The notes beneath the pieces were generated by a model. It saw only the letters and a program-made list of their open reading frames with translations. It was not told where the DNA came from and did no database searches. From Nocardioidaceae bacterium (GTDB taxonomy: Bacteria; Actinomycetota; Actinomycetes; Propionibacteriales; Nocardioidaceae): a stretch of 15,682 bases of DNA. Made by a program: the position numbers and the translations under genes. Within the stretch, counting starts at the first letter, position 1. Each line of letters begins with the position of its first letter. This document shows positions 1 through 8,690 of this stretch, one piece after another. The DNA is taken from the NCBI GenBank assembly GCA_013696015.1, contig JACCZI010000009.1:1-15682 (forward strand), read 5' to 3'.

Positions 1-390
1 GTCGTGGCCCCGCCGGCGCACCGCACCGGGTGCCGACGGCATCGGTACGAGCGCGACCGGGCCCGGACCGACGACGATCTGGAGCGCCGAGGCGACCACG
101 TCGGCCAGCATCTTGGCAAGTGGCCGCGCCAGTCCGTGTCGCGCTTCCTCCTTGTAGGCGACGATCAGATGCTGCAACCGGCCGTCATACCGGGCGCCGG
201 CGTACGGCGGCACGATGACGGGTACTCGCAACGCGGGCGGGACCGGCTCGGGCCATGCCGGTCGCGGATTCGCCCGGAGGGTGTCGGCGCAGACTCGGCA
301 CAGTCGTCGACCCTTCACCCCACATCCGGCGCAGCAGCTGCCGAGCAACAGGTCGCCCGCCGCATCGCGCCAGGTCGAGACCTGAGACAC
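1..390 (-). CDS. ComF family phosphoribosyltransferase-like protein, N-terminal part (runs off the window)
   Basis: This reading frame is open from the proposed GTG at 390 down to base 1, so about 130 N-terminal residues are visible and the C-terminus lies outside the window. Near the N-terminus are two CxxC pairs (C20-A-G-C23 and C31-R-V-C34), the zinc-ribbon pattern of ComF/GntX proteins. They are followed by the family's typical PPYAGARYDGRLQHLIVAYK-like stretch and a segment ending in VPMPSAPGAVRRRGHD. The phosphoribosyltransferase PRPP loop would lie beyond the window. ComF proteins are linked to DNA uptake in competent bacteria, but their role in actinobacteria is unclear. The gene follows lpqB on the same strand after a 90 bp gap, the position of Rv3242c near mtrAB-lpqB in mycobacteria. 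The start is uncertain: GTG at 417 or 441 would also fit. I prefer 390 because an AGGTGGG-like sequence lies about 9 nt upstream and the N-terminus then has family-like length. Confidence 0.8.
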   Translation of the reverse strand, partial: MSQVSTWRDAAGDLLLGSCCAGCGVKGRRLCRVCADTLRANPRPAWPEPVPPALRVPVIVPPYAGARYDGRLQHLIVAYKEEARHGLARPLAKMLADVVASALQIVVGPGPVALVPMPSAPGAVRRRGHD

Positions 391-480
391 CGCACCCTGC
401 CCACCTGACGTCGCCACGCCTGGAGTCTGGTGCGTGGGCACCCTCCCAGGGAGACCGTCACCCGGCCTGTGGACGCAGGC

Positions 481-2295
481 TCATCCGGGATAGTCGGGGA
501 GCAGAAGCGGGTACTGGCTGACCCGGACCCACTGCCGGTCCGGGTCCTGGTACCACAGCACTCCCCGGTTCGTTCCCACATAGGTCAAGCTGTCGGGCGA
601 GATGCCGGTGGCGAGCGTCGTCGCGTTCCCCTGATCGAGCAGCGGCTCGAGCAGCGGCTCAGGAGTCAGCGACCCACCGAGCAGCTGCGACCCGTCGATG
701 CGCACGTCGTACGGCTGCGGCGACACGGCGCCGATCCGGGCCAGGACGCTCACGGATGTGGGGTCGCTCCAGCCGACATCGGTCGGCGCTTCGAGGACCG
801 CCTCCGACGTGACCAGCTCGTGCACGTCGCGGATGCGTTCCACGAAACGCGTGTCGCCACTCGTCTGGACGGTGCCCAGCATCACCCGGCGGGTGCCGAC
901 GCCCGGGCCGACGAGCGTTCGGGCGATGGCGACGAAGCGAGATCCGTCGGCCGACAGCGCGAACGCCGTCACACGGGTGCGGTCCAACGGCCCCATCGAG
1001 ATCGCGCGAGTGCGGAGGCTCTCGAGGTCGATCACGAGCAACCGCGAGCCTGCTCGGCGACGGTCGACCACCCACACCGACGTGCTGGTGCGGTTCCAGG
1101 TGGGGTCGGTGAGGTCGGCGCCGCCTTCGTACACGATCCGCTTTCGGGCCCCCGGTTGATCGCCCGCCGGACCCACGACCACCCGAGTCCGGTCACCGGT
1201 GACGCCGGCCAGCCGGCTGAACTGCGGGTCGACGTCGAAGTCCGCGAGATTCTGCGGGCCGTCGTCCCAGACTCCGGAGAAGGCTGCCACCGTGGTCTGC
1301 GAGACGACGACAAGCCGGTCGTTGCGCAGTGCGAACAGCTGGTCGTTTGCCGAGGGGTCGAACGGTGCGTACGTGTCCCACAGATTGAGGTTCTGCACCT
1401 CGGACACGCCGGGGATGTCTAGTGGGATCCCCGCCGCCAGGATTCGGACACCGACGACTCCCGGCACCTGTCGCAGCGTCCACACCAGCTGCGCGGCGAG
1501 GTGTTCTCGTTGCGGGTTGGACAGCGTCAGCACCTGGCTGCTGAGACCGACCTCGGCCACGCCGTCCGGGCGGATCGGGACCGACACGTCGACCCGAGTC
1601 TCCGGTGGCACGCTGGTGAGCACCTGGTCACTGAGGTCGCCGGTCGGTCCCTCCAGCAGGCCGCGCACCAGGCTGGTCGCCAGCTGCTCGCCCTCGGGGA
1701 GGTAGACCGGGTCGGGCACCAGGACCTCCCCGGACAGATCGAGGAAGTACAGGGAGAGCGGGACGAAGTAGTCGGCGAAGAAGTCCGCGCTGACATACAA
1801 CGCATCGGGCGGGTTGTCGATGCGCCACTGGCTGTCCTCGCGCACCAGGTTGAAGGGATGAGCAAGCGCCGGGAGCCGGTCGACGGCCGGTGTGTAGGCG
1901 CCGCGGGCGTCGAGCGTTGCGCTGCGCCGGACACTGAGCTCGACGGTCGGCTCGACGGTCGCGTTCGCGGTCTCCGTCAGTCCGAGCTCGTCATAGATGA
2001 CGGTCTGCCGCTGCGGACGCCATCCTGCGGCCGACTCGGCGGTGAGGAACTGTGCCGCCTTGTCGGTGGACACGGGGAACGCGCGCATGGCGTTGATGAA
2101 CCCGCGCACGATCTGCACCGGGGTGGCATCGAGAGACGGACCGGGCGGGTCGATGAAGACCGGCTGCTGCTCCTCGGCACGACTGCCGCTCACCTCCTGC
2201 ACGCCACCGCTGTCCGGTATCCCCGAACATCCCGTCATCAGCAGCGTCACCAGCAGCCCCACCGCCGCAGCGGGCCTGGACCGTCGGGAGGTCAC
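481..2295 (-). CDS. lpqB: Lipoprotein LpqB, GerMN and beta-propeller domains
   Basis: The 604-residue product starts with a lipoprotein signal peptide: basic residues, a hydrophobic stretch and the lipobox L-M-T-G-C with the lipidated cysteine at residue 23. It should therefore be anchored on the outer face of the membrane. Residues about 60-190 form the LpqB N-terminal region, 195-290 fit a GerMN domain (LPEGEQLATSLVRGLLEGP, then VPPETRVDVSV), and 320-600 fit the LpqB beta-propeller. In mycobacteria LpqB interacts with the MtrB sensor and modulates MtrA signalling. Full length matches the family (about 580-610 residues). The GTG start at 2295 overlaps the mtrB stop by 4 bp (GTGA). There is no clear Shine-Dalgarno sequence, so translation is probably coupled to mtrB. 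The arrangement mtrA-mtrB-lpqB supports the identity strongly. Confidence 0.96.
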   Translation of the reverse strand: MTSRRSRPAAAVGLLVTLLMTGCSGIPDSGGVQEVSGSRAEEQQPVFIDPPGPSLDATPVQIVRGFINAMRAFPVSTDKAAQFLTAESAAGWRPQRQTVIYDELGLTETANATVEPTVELSVRRSATLDARGAYTPAVDRLPALAHPFNLVREDSQWRIDNPPDALYVSADFFADYFVPLSLYFLDLSGEVLVPDPVYLPEGEQLATSLVRGLLEGPTGDLSDQVLTSVPPETRVDVSVPIRPDGVAEVGLSSQVLTLSNPQREHLAAQLVWTLRQVPGVVGVRILAAGIPLDIPGVSEVQNLNLWDTYAPFDPSANDQLFALRNDRLVVVSQTTVAAFSGVWDDGPQNLADFDVDPQFSRLAGVTGDRTRVVVGPAGDQPGARKRIVYEGGADLTDPTWNRTSTSVWVVDRRRAGSRLLVIDLESLRTRAISMGPLDRTRVTAFALSADGSRFVAIARTLVGPGVGTRRVMLGTVQTSGDTRFVERIRDVHELVTSEAVLEAPTDVGWSDPTSVSVLARIGAVSPQPYDVRIDGSQLLGGSLTPEPLLEPLLDQGNATTLATGISPDSLTYVGTNRGVLWYQDPDRQWVRVSQYPLLLPDYPG

Positions 2296-3977
2296 GAGCC
2301 GACCGCGCCGGCGTCCACGCGCGGGTGCCGGACGCCGTCGGTCGACGACGGGGCATCACCAGGCACCAGCGGCAGCGGTGAGCTGGTGAGCTCGGCTCCC
2401 GAGTGTCGGGGCAACGTGAGGCGGAACTGCGCCCCGGCACCGGGATCGCCCCACGCCTGCAGCCAGCCACCGTGCAGCGCGGCGTCCTCGAGTGCGATCG
2501 CCAGGCCCAGACCGGTGCCGCCGCTGGACCGCACGCGGGCCGGGTCCGCACGCCAGAAGCGGTTGAAGACCAAGGACGACTCACCGGACCGCAGGCCGAC
2601 GCCCCAGTCCCTCACCACCAGCGCCACGGCATCCGCACTGCCCGCTACCTGGATCCGCACCGCCGGCGACCGGCTGTAGGTGATGGCGTTGGCGACCAGG
2701 TTGCGCACGATGCGTTCGATGCGGCGGACGTCGGCCTCGACCAGAGTGGGCCGCTGGTCGGCGACCACCTCCAGCCGTACGTCGTGGCGCTCGGCCAGCC
2801 CTCGGTAGGTCTCGGTCACCCGCGAGGCGACTTCGACGAGGTCGACGGTCTCGACCGACAGGTGGGCCGCACCGGCGTCGAACCTGCTGATCTCGAGCAG
2901 GTCGGTGAGCAGGGACTCGAACCGGTCGAGCTCGACCTGGAGCAGCTCGGCGGATCGGGCAGTGGCAGGGTCGAAACGTTGCCGACCGTCGTGAAGGACG
3001 TCGGCGGCCATCCGTACGGTGGTCAGCGGAGTGCGTAGCTCGTGCGAGACGTCGGAGGCGAAGCGGCGTTGCACACGAGACAGCTCCTCGAGCTGGCGGA
3101 TCTGCCGCTGCAGGCTCGACGCCATCTGGTTGAACGACTGACCGAGTCGGGCGATGTCGTCCTGGCCTCGCACATGCATGCGCTCCTCGAGCCGTCCGGC
3201 CGCCAGCCGCTCGGCGATGCGGCGCGCCAGGCGCACCGGCGTCACCACCTGCCGGGAGACGAGCCAGGCGACGGCGGCGACCAGCACCGTCAGTCCGAGA
3301 CCGGCCGAGATCAGTGCCCGGCGGACGAGCGACAGGGTTTCCTGCTGGTCGTTCATCGGGAACAGGTAGTACAACGTGTACGCCTCGCCCGTACTGATCA
3401 GGCGGAGCCGGGAGCCGACCACGACGGCGGGTTCGGATCGGCCGTCGTCGTACGAGAGCGTGGCGTACGCCCACCAGGTGCCGGGCTGCGCCTCCACCGT
3501 GACGCTCAGGTCGCCGGGGATGCTGTCGGACGAGAACTCCCCCGAGCGCTGGACGCCGGGCTCGCCCTCGTCGGCGATATCGAGGGCGAGCGGGCCCACG
3601 AGCACCAGCTCGTAGCCCGGCGGAGACCCCCGGCGGCTGGCCAGCCCGGTGAGCAGCTGCGTCAGCACCTGCGACTGGCTGGTCGCGTCGGTGACCACAC
3701 TCGCGTCCAGCTGCTGTTGGGCGTCCACGAATCCCGCCTGCGCCTGCGCCACGGACTGGTCCCGCTTGTCGTCAACCAGCCCGTCGGCCACCTGACGCAT
3801 CAGCATCCAGCCGACCAGTGTGGTCACCACCGCACACAGCACCAGCGTCCCGATGACGACTCGTGCTAACAGCGAGCGCACCCAGGCGTAGCGCGCGATG
3901 CGCCAGGGCATGGTTACCACCTGCAGCAGCTCGTGCTGCAGGCGGCTTCGAGGTGACTCGGCGGCGCGGGTGCTCAT
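2292..3977 (-). CDS. mtrB: Two-component sensor histidine kinase MtrB
   Basis: The 561-residue product has the full MtrB architecture. Membrane helix 1 spans about residues 38-60, an extracytoplasmic sensor region about 61-218, membrane helix 2 about 221-245, and a HAMP linker about 245-300. The HisKA segment is at 300-365 with phospho-acceptor His312 in SHELRTP. The ATPase domain carries the N box (N426-x3-N430), a G1 box around DWGVG (457-461) and a G2 box GGTGLGLAI (486-494). MtrB autophosphorylates and passes phosphate to MtrA, controlling cell-wall and division genes. The ATG at 3977 (MSTRAAESP) was chosen because it lies 14 bp after the mtrA stop and gives the usual length. The same frame stays open further upstream, but that part overlaps mtrA and is not MtrB-like. 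There is no strong ribosome-binding site, so coupling to mtrA is likely. A short acidic/proline tail of about 35 residues follows the ATPase domain. Confidence 0.96.
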   Translation of the reverse strand: MSTRAAESPRSRLQHELLQVVTMPWRIARYAWVRSLLARVVIGTLVLCAVVTTLVGWMLMRQVADGLVDDKRDQSVAQAQAGFVDAQQQLDASVVTDATSQSQVLTQLLTGLASRRGSPPGYELVLVGPLALDIADEGEPGVQRSGEFSSDSIPGDLSVTVEAQPGTWWAYATLSYDDGRSEPAVVVGSRLRLISTGEAYTLYYLFPMNDQQETLSLVRRALISAGLGLTVLVAAVAWLVSRQVVTPVRLARRIAERLAAGRLEERMHVRGQDDIARLGQSFNQMASSLQRQIRQLEELSRVQRRFASDVSHELRTPLTTVRMAADVLHDGRQRFDPATARSAELLQVELDRFESLLTDLLEISRFDAGAAHLSVETVDLVEVASRVTETYRGLAERHDVRLEVVADQRPTLVEADVRRIERIVRNLVANAITYSRSPAVRIQVAGSADAVALVVRDWGVGLRSGESSLVFNRFWRADPARVRSSGGTGLGLAIALEDAALHGGWLQAWGDPGAGAQFRLTLPRHSGAELTSSPLPLVPGDAPSSTDGVRHPRVDAGAVGS

Positions 3978-3991
3978 GGCGGGCCGCGGCG

Positions 3992-4702
3992 CTAGGCCGA
4001 CCCGGCCTTGTAGCCCACGCCGCGCACGGTCACCACGACGTCGGGATGCTCGGGATCGTGCTCGATCTTGGAGCGGAGGCGCTGCACATGCACGTTGACG
4101 AGCCGGGTGTCGGCGGCATGCCGGTACCCCCACACCTGCTCCAGCAGCACTTCGCGGGTGAAGACCTGCCACGGCTTGCGGGCCAGACACAGCAACAGGT
4201 CGAACTCTAGTGGGGTCAACGGAATCGGCTCGCCGTCGCGCTTCACGCTGTGTCCGGCCACGTCGATGGTCAGGTCGGCGATCGAGAGCAGCTCTGGCGC
4301 CTCGTCGCCGAGCTTGCGCACCCGCGCCCGGATCCGGGCCACCAGCTCCTTGGGCTTGAACGGCTTGATGACGTAGTCGTCGGCGCCGGACTCCAGCCCC
4401 ACCACGACATCGACGGTGTCGTTCTTGGCCGTCAGCATCACGATCGGGACGCCGGACTCGGCACGGATGGCCTTGCACACGTCGATTCCGTCCATGCCGG
4501 GAAGCATCAGGTCCAGCAGCACGACGTCGGGCCGGTGGGCGTGAAAGCTAGCCAGCGCCTGGTCACCGGAGTTGCACACGAACGGTTCGAACCCCTCGTT
4601 GCGCAACACGATCGCGAGCATCTCGGCCAGGGCGGCGTCGTCGTCGACGACCAACACCCGGCCGTTGGCGGCGGCGTAAGCGGGCGCCGGCTCGGCTTCC
4701 AC
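3992..4702 (-). CDS. mtrA: Two-component response regulator MtrA (OmpR/PhoB family)
   Basis: This 236-residue protein has a receiver domain (residues about 14-125) with the acidic pocket D20-D21-D22, phospho-acceptor Asp64 in LLDLMLPGMDG, Thr91 and Lys113 (VIKPF). A winged-helix DNA-binding domain follows at about 138-233 (LTPLEFDLL, TREVLLEQVWGY, RLVNVHVQRLRSKIE, VRGVGYK). These match MtrA throughout. In actinobacteria MtrA is often essential and controls replication, division and wall-hydrolase genes. The GTG start at 4702 is well supported: GGGAGGT lies 8 nt upstream. It is the first gene of the mtrA-mtrB-lpqB operon. In M. tuberculosis the thymidylate kinase gene tmk lies between sahH and mtrA; here that gene is missing and only a 209 bp gap remains. 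Confidence 0.97.
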   Translation of the reverse strand: MEAEPAPAYAAANGRVLVVDDDAALAEMLAIVLRNEGFEPFVCNSGDQALASFHAHRPDVVLLDLMLPGMDGIDVCKAIRAESGVPIVMLTAKNDTVDVVVGLESGADDYVIKPFKPKELVARIRARVRKLGDEAPELLSIADLTIDVAGHSVKRDGEPIPLTPLEFDLLLCLARKPWQVFTREVLLEQVWGYRHAADTRLVNVHVQRLRSKIEHDPEHPDVVVTVRGVGYKAGSA

Positions 4703-4732
4703 AGCAGCGCACCTCCCACGTCGGCAGCAACC

Positions 4733-4749
4733 CTGTGTTGCTTACACAG
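4733..4749. repeat. Perfect inverted repeat CTGTGT-N5-ACACAG in the mtrA leader region
   Basis: Positions 4733-4738 (CTGTGT) and 4744-4749 (ACACAG) are exact reverse complements separated by TGCTT. The element lies 31-47 bp upstream of the mtrA start and overlaps the weak -10 candidate. It could be an operator half-site pair or a small leader hairpin. No binding protein can be named from the sequence. Confidence 0.45.
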
Positions 4750-4880
4750 TACGACGGACTGCGGCGGGCGTACGGCAGCGTGCGAACTGGACACCGGCAC
4801 GGTGTCATGCAGGCGAGCCCGCTGCGACCATCCGACCCGGGTCCGTCCGTCATTAGTCTCGGATCGTGGCCCGCCGCGGT

Positions 4881-4905
4881 GGGTAGGTGGGTGGGTGGGT
4901 CCGGG
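4881..4905 (+). other. G-quadruplex-forming tract just after sahH
   Basis: The plus strand has five runs of three G at 4881, 4889, 4893, 4897 and 4903, with loops of 5, 1, 1 and 3 bases. Single-base loops favour a stable parallel G-quadruplex. The run ends 7 bp from the sahH stop and lies on the template strand for minus-strand transcription, so it could slow polymerase between sahH and mtrA. The fold is inferred, not shown. Confidence 0.55.
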
Positions 4906-4911
4906 TGGTGG

Positions 4912-6375
<1,464 letters not shown>

Positions 6376-6505
6376 GGGGGTGTCCCTTGCGTCGTCGCGT
6401 ACGAGGAGCGCCGGGCCGACCAGTAGGGCCGGCGGCACCACCTGATCCTCGTGCCGAGCGGCTGGGCGCTCGGTGCACGGGCCGTCTGGCCCCACAGGAG
6501 GACTG
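6376..6505 (-). promoter_or_regulatory. Probable sahH 5' leader with competing inverted repeats
   Basis: A TAAGGT sequence on the minus strand (6515-6510) is a plausible -10 box, placing transcription start near 6503 and giving a leader of about 128 nt. Within it are three paired segments: 6401-6407 with 6446-6452 (ACGAGGA/TCCTCGT, 7 bp), 6406-6412 with 6465-6471 (GAGCGCC/GGCGCTC, 7 bp), and 6454-6460 with 6467-6473 (CCGAGCG/CGCTCGG, 7 bp). A 6 bp inner helix, 6409-6414 with 6429-6434, is also possible. Because segments share bases, several of these helices exclude one another or form a pseudoknot. The last competing segment ends 12 nt before the AAGGGA ribosome-binding site. High GC makes short repeats common, so the function is inferred. 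Confidence 0.4.
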
Positions 6506-6558
6506 GTCTACCTTAGCGTGTGCACTGGGGTCGAGCACGGTCGAACTTCCCATGGCCG

Positions 6559-6619
6559 AGAGTCAGTTCCAACGGGTTCCACCCCATTGGGAGTGACTCT
6601 TTCCCAGGTGAACATGGGA
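6559..6619 (-). terminator. Two tandem hairpins after the CDF transporter gene, possible terminator
   Basis: Positions 6559-6572 and 6587-6600 form a 14 bp inverted repeat (perfect AGAGTCA/TGACTCT ends, two imperfect positions inside) with a 14 nt loop. A second, smaller one, TCCCA-N8-TGGGA, spans 6602-6619. Both lie 12-72 bp past the stop of the transporter gene. There is no U-run, which is common for actinobacterial terminators. One inner pair is G-U only if read as plus-strand RNA, so the pairing is slightly better in that sense. A regulatory role upstream of sahH is the alternative. Confidence 0.45.
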
Positions 6620-6630
6620 TCGAGACACGG

Positions 6631-7614
6631 TCAGTGGCCGGGGGCGGACGGCGGTTCGGGGCGCGGGGCGCGGACGTGGTCGCTGCGAAAGATGTCCGGC
6701 TCCAGGTAGATCACCTGCGCCACCGGCTCCGCGGCGCGGACCCGGCGCTCGGCCTCGTCGATGATCGCGGCGACCGAATCGGCGCTGTCGTCATGGTCGA
6801 CCCCGATCTTGGCCACCACCAGCAGCTCCTCAGGCCCGAGGTGCAGCGTCTTGAGATGGATGACCCGGTTCACCCCGGGTGTCTCCGCGAGCGCGCTTCG
6901 CACCCGTTGGATCGCCGAGGGGCTCGCGGACTCACCGATCAGCAGGCTCTTGGTCTCGATCGCGAGCAGCACCGCGACCACCACCAGCAGCGTGCCGATG
7001 GCCGCCGCACCCATCACGTCGAAGTAGGCGTTGTCGGTGAGCAGGCTCAGCCCCACCCCGGCGAGGGCGAAAATCAAGCCGAGCAGAGCGGCCAGGTCCT
7101 CCAACAGCACCACCGGCAGCTCGGGGGCCTTGGACCCCCGGATGAACGCCACCCACGACCGCTCACCGCGCACCTTGTTGGACTCCCTGACGGCCACGCG
7201 GAACGAGAACGACTCCATGACGATCGCCGCGCTCAGTACGACGAGCGGCACCCACCACCAGCGGCTGTCCAACAGCTCGTCCGGGTGACCTGAGCGCAGC
7301 TCGTCGAACTTGTGGTACGCCTCGTACAGCGCGAAAAGGCCACCGATGCTGAACAGCACGATGGAGACGATGAAGCTGTAGATGTACCGCTCACGTCCGA
7401 AACCGAACGGGTGCTCCTCGGTCGCCTCGCGCTGCGAGCGCTTGGCCCCCAGCAGGAGCAACGCCTGGTTGCCCGAGTCCGCGACCGAGTGGATGGTCTC
7501 GGCCAGCATCGAAGCGGCACCCGTCAGCAGCCAGGCAGCGAACTTGGTGAGGGCGATCCCCAGGTTGGCCACCAGGGCGGCGACCACCGCTCGGTTACCT
7601 CCGTGCGCTGCCAT
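6631..7614 (-). CDS. Cation diffusion facilitator (CDF) family metal transporter
   Basis: The 327-residue protein is predicted to export divalent metal ions (zinc or manganese class) across the membrane in exchange for protons. Membrane helices lie at about 8-30, 33-55, 78-98, 120-140, 168-190 and 198-220, followed by a cytoplasmic C-terminal domain (about 228-310). Helix 2 has the CDF metal site H42-S-V-A-D46. Helix 5 has E172-D173 (LLEDLAALLGL) rather than the classic HxxxD, as in the ZnT9-like branch. HPFGFGRERY after helix 2 is a family hallmark. The ATG at 7614 has GAGG about 5 nt upstream. The gene lies 35 bp after the SIS-protein gene, in the place taken by manA in mycobacteria, so it looks like a lineage-specific insertion or replacement. 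Metal specificity cannot be read from the sequence. Confidence 0.92.
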   Translation of the reverse strand: MAAHGGNRAVVAALVANLGIALTKFAAWLLTGAASMLAETIHSVADSGNQALLLLGAKRSQREATEEHPFGFGRERYIYSFIVSIVLFSIGGLFALYEAYHKFDELRSGHPDELLDSRWWWVPLVVLSAAIVMESFSFRVAVRESNKVRGERSWVAFIRGSKAPELPVVLLEDLAALLGLIFALAGVGLSLLTDNAYFDVMGAAAIGTLLVVVAVLLAIETKSLLIGESASPSAIQRVRSALAETPGVNRVIHLKTLHLGPEELLVVAKIGVDHDDSADSVAAIIDEAERRVRAAEPVAQVIYLEPDIFRSDHVRAPRPEPPSAPGH

Positions 7615-7649
7615 GTCACCTCTAGGGTCGTCGGTCCGCCTATCCTGCC

Positions 7650-8678
7650 TCAGCCGTCGACCGAGGCTGCGGAGCCCAGCCCCACGCCCAGGTACGCCGC
7701 GGCGTAGCTGCCCTGCAACAGCAACGAGGCGTACCGCGCCACCTCGGGTCCGGCGTCACAGGTCAGGGTGTGCACGCGGACCTCGTGCCGGGTGGCCGAG
7801 GCGACCAACCGGCCCCGCTGCTCGCGCACGGCCGAGCTTTGGGTGCCATCGTCCAGGATCACCAGGGCAGGCCGTGCGCTGGCCACCGACTCGTCGCCGA
7901 GCGGGTCGGCGAAGACGTCGCGGAGGTCGGTGGTGGCGAGCACCGGCATCAGGTGCTCGGCGTCGGCCGCCAGCGCCGAGCGGCCCGATACCCGCCGGAT
8001 CGACTCCGCGACCCGCCGGGCGGCCCGCGCTGCGAGCACCGATCCGCCCCACAGCAGGGGATTGGCGTCGCCGAGCAGCAACGCGGTCTCCTTGGCCGGG
8101 TTCGCCACGATGTCGCGGAACGGCGAGCACCAGACGGCCACGTCGTCCAAGGCCGCGGCGACCGCCTCAGGGTCGAGCTCAGGTCCGAGCCCGAGTCGGT
8201 GCAGAGCGACCAGCATCACCACGGCGGCCGCCAGCGGGTCGCCGGTGATGGTCGGCAACACGCAGCTGTGCCGGCCGGCGGCGACCTCCGCCACCGGGGA
8301 GTACGGGTCACAGGTGACGACCAACCCGCAGCCGCGGCGCACCGCCTCGGCGATCGCGGTCGAGGCGATCAAGTCACCGGGCGTCTGGGCCAGCACCAGC
8401 ACGGTGTCCCAGGTTCCGGCCCACCCGGGCAGGCCGGGTCCCGGCCAGGCGACGAACGGGACCGGGCACCAGGGCTCGAGGACCGCCCGCAACAACCGGG
8501 AGTCGGTCCCCGCCACCACGACGGCGCGCGGCGGCGTATCAGCGCTGAGCTCTGCCACTTCCGCCGCGGTGGAGTCGACCTCCCGCCGCACGCGGGCGCC
8601 CGCTTCGGCGAGCGACCGCAGCAGCGGGTCTGCCGCCGCCAGGGCTGCGGGATCATCGAGCAGCGCGTCGTCGAACAC
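7650..8678 (-). CDS. SIS-fold phosphoglucose/phosphomannose isomerase-like protein (Rv3256c type)
   Basis: The 342-residue soluble protein resembles the actinobacterial Rv3256c group, related to bifunctional phosphoglucose/phosphomannose isomerases. An N-terminal SIS-like alpha/beta region covers about residues 50-160 (RAVVVAGTDSRLLRAVL, then DTVLVLAQTPGDLIAS). A second, PGI-C-like half follows (NPAKETALLLGDANPLLWGGS, later RPALVILDDG). The loop that binds the sugar phosphate in active SIS enzymes is normally Ser/Thr/Gly-rich; here it reads AQTPGD (97-102). Catalytic activity is therefore doubtful and a regulatory or accessory role is possible. The gene lies directly after manB-Trm112 (12 bp gap), fitting mannose-phosphate metabolism. 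The GTG start at 8678 lacks a strong ribosome-binding site, so coupling is likely. The family assignment rests on synteny and overall resemblance. Confidence 0.8.
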   Translation of the reverse strand: MFDDALLDDPAALAAADPLLRSLAEAGARVRREVDSTAAEVAELSADTPPRAVVVAGTDSRLLRAVLEPWCPVPFVAWPGPGLPGWAGTWDTVLVLAQTPGDLIASTAIAEAVRRGCGLVVTCDPYSPVAEVAAGRHSCVLPTITGDPLAAAVVMLVALHRLGLGPELDPEAVAAALDDVAVWCSPFRDIVANPAKETALLLGDANPLLWGGSVLAARAARRVAESIRRVSGRSALAADAEHLMPVLATTDLRDVFADPLGDESVASARPALVILDDGTQSSAVREQRGRLVASATRHEVRVHTLTCDAGPEVARYASLLLQGSYAAAYLGVGLGSAASVDG

Positions 8679-8690
8679 GCCGAACCCGTC

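Larger units (their letters stand above)
4703..4911. other. sahH-mtrA intergenic region with likely mtrA promoter
   Basis: This 209 bp gap holds no convincing gene. Reading toward mtrA it contains a TACTGT sequence (minus strand, 4751-4746), a weak -10 candidate that would give a leader of roughly 37 nt. No good -35 is visible. It also holds the inverted repeat and the G-tract cluster listed separately, and the mtrA Shine-Dalgarno sequence at about 4711-4717. No obvious tandem MtrA-box repeat was recognised by eye. Confidence 0.5.

Noticed and set aside
3978..4478. Upstream extension of the mtrB frame
   Set aside because: It overlaps mtrA in another frame and encodes Arg-rich non-homologous sequence; ATG 3977 gives a normal MtrB.
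6401..6471. A true SAH riboswitch on the plus strand
   Set aside because: The opening sequence and pairing topology resemble the aptamer, but the conserved ligand-binding segment is not matched and no plus-strand gene follows; kept only as part of a finding on the leader.
6376..6495. N-terminal extension of SahH to GTG 6495
   Set aside because: The 40 extra residues do not resemble the family, and ATG 6375 has a good ribosome-binding site.
6571..6586. tRNA T-arm-like sequence (GGGTTCCACCCC)
   Set aside because: No acceptor, D or anticodon arm can be built around it.
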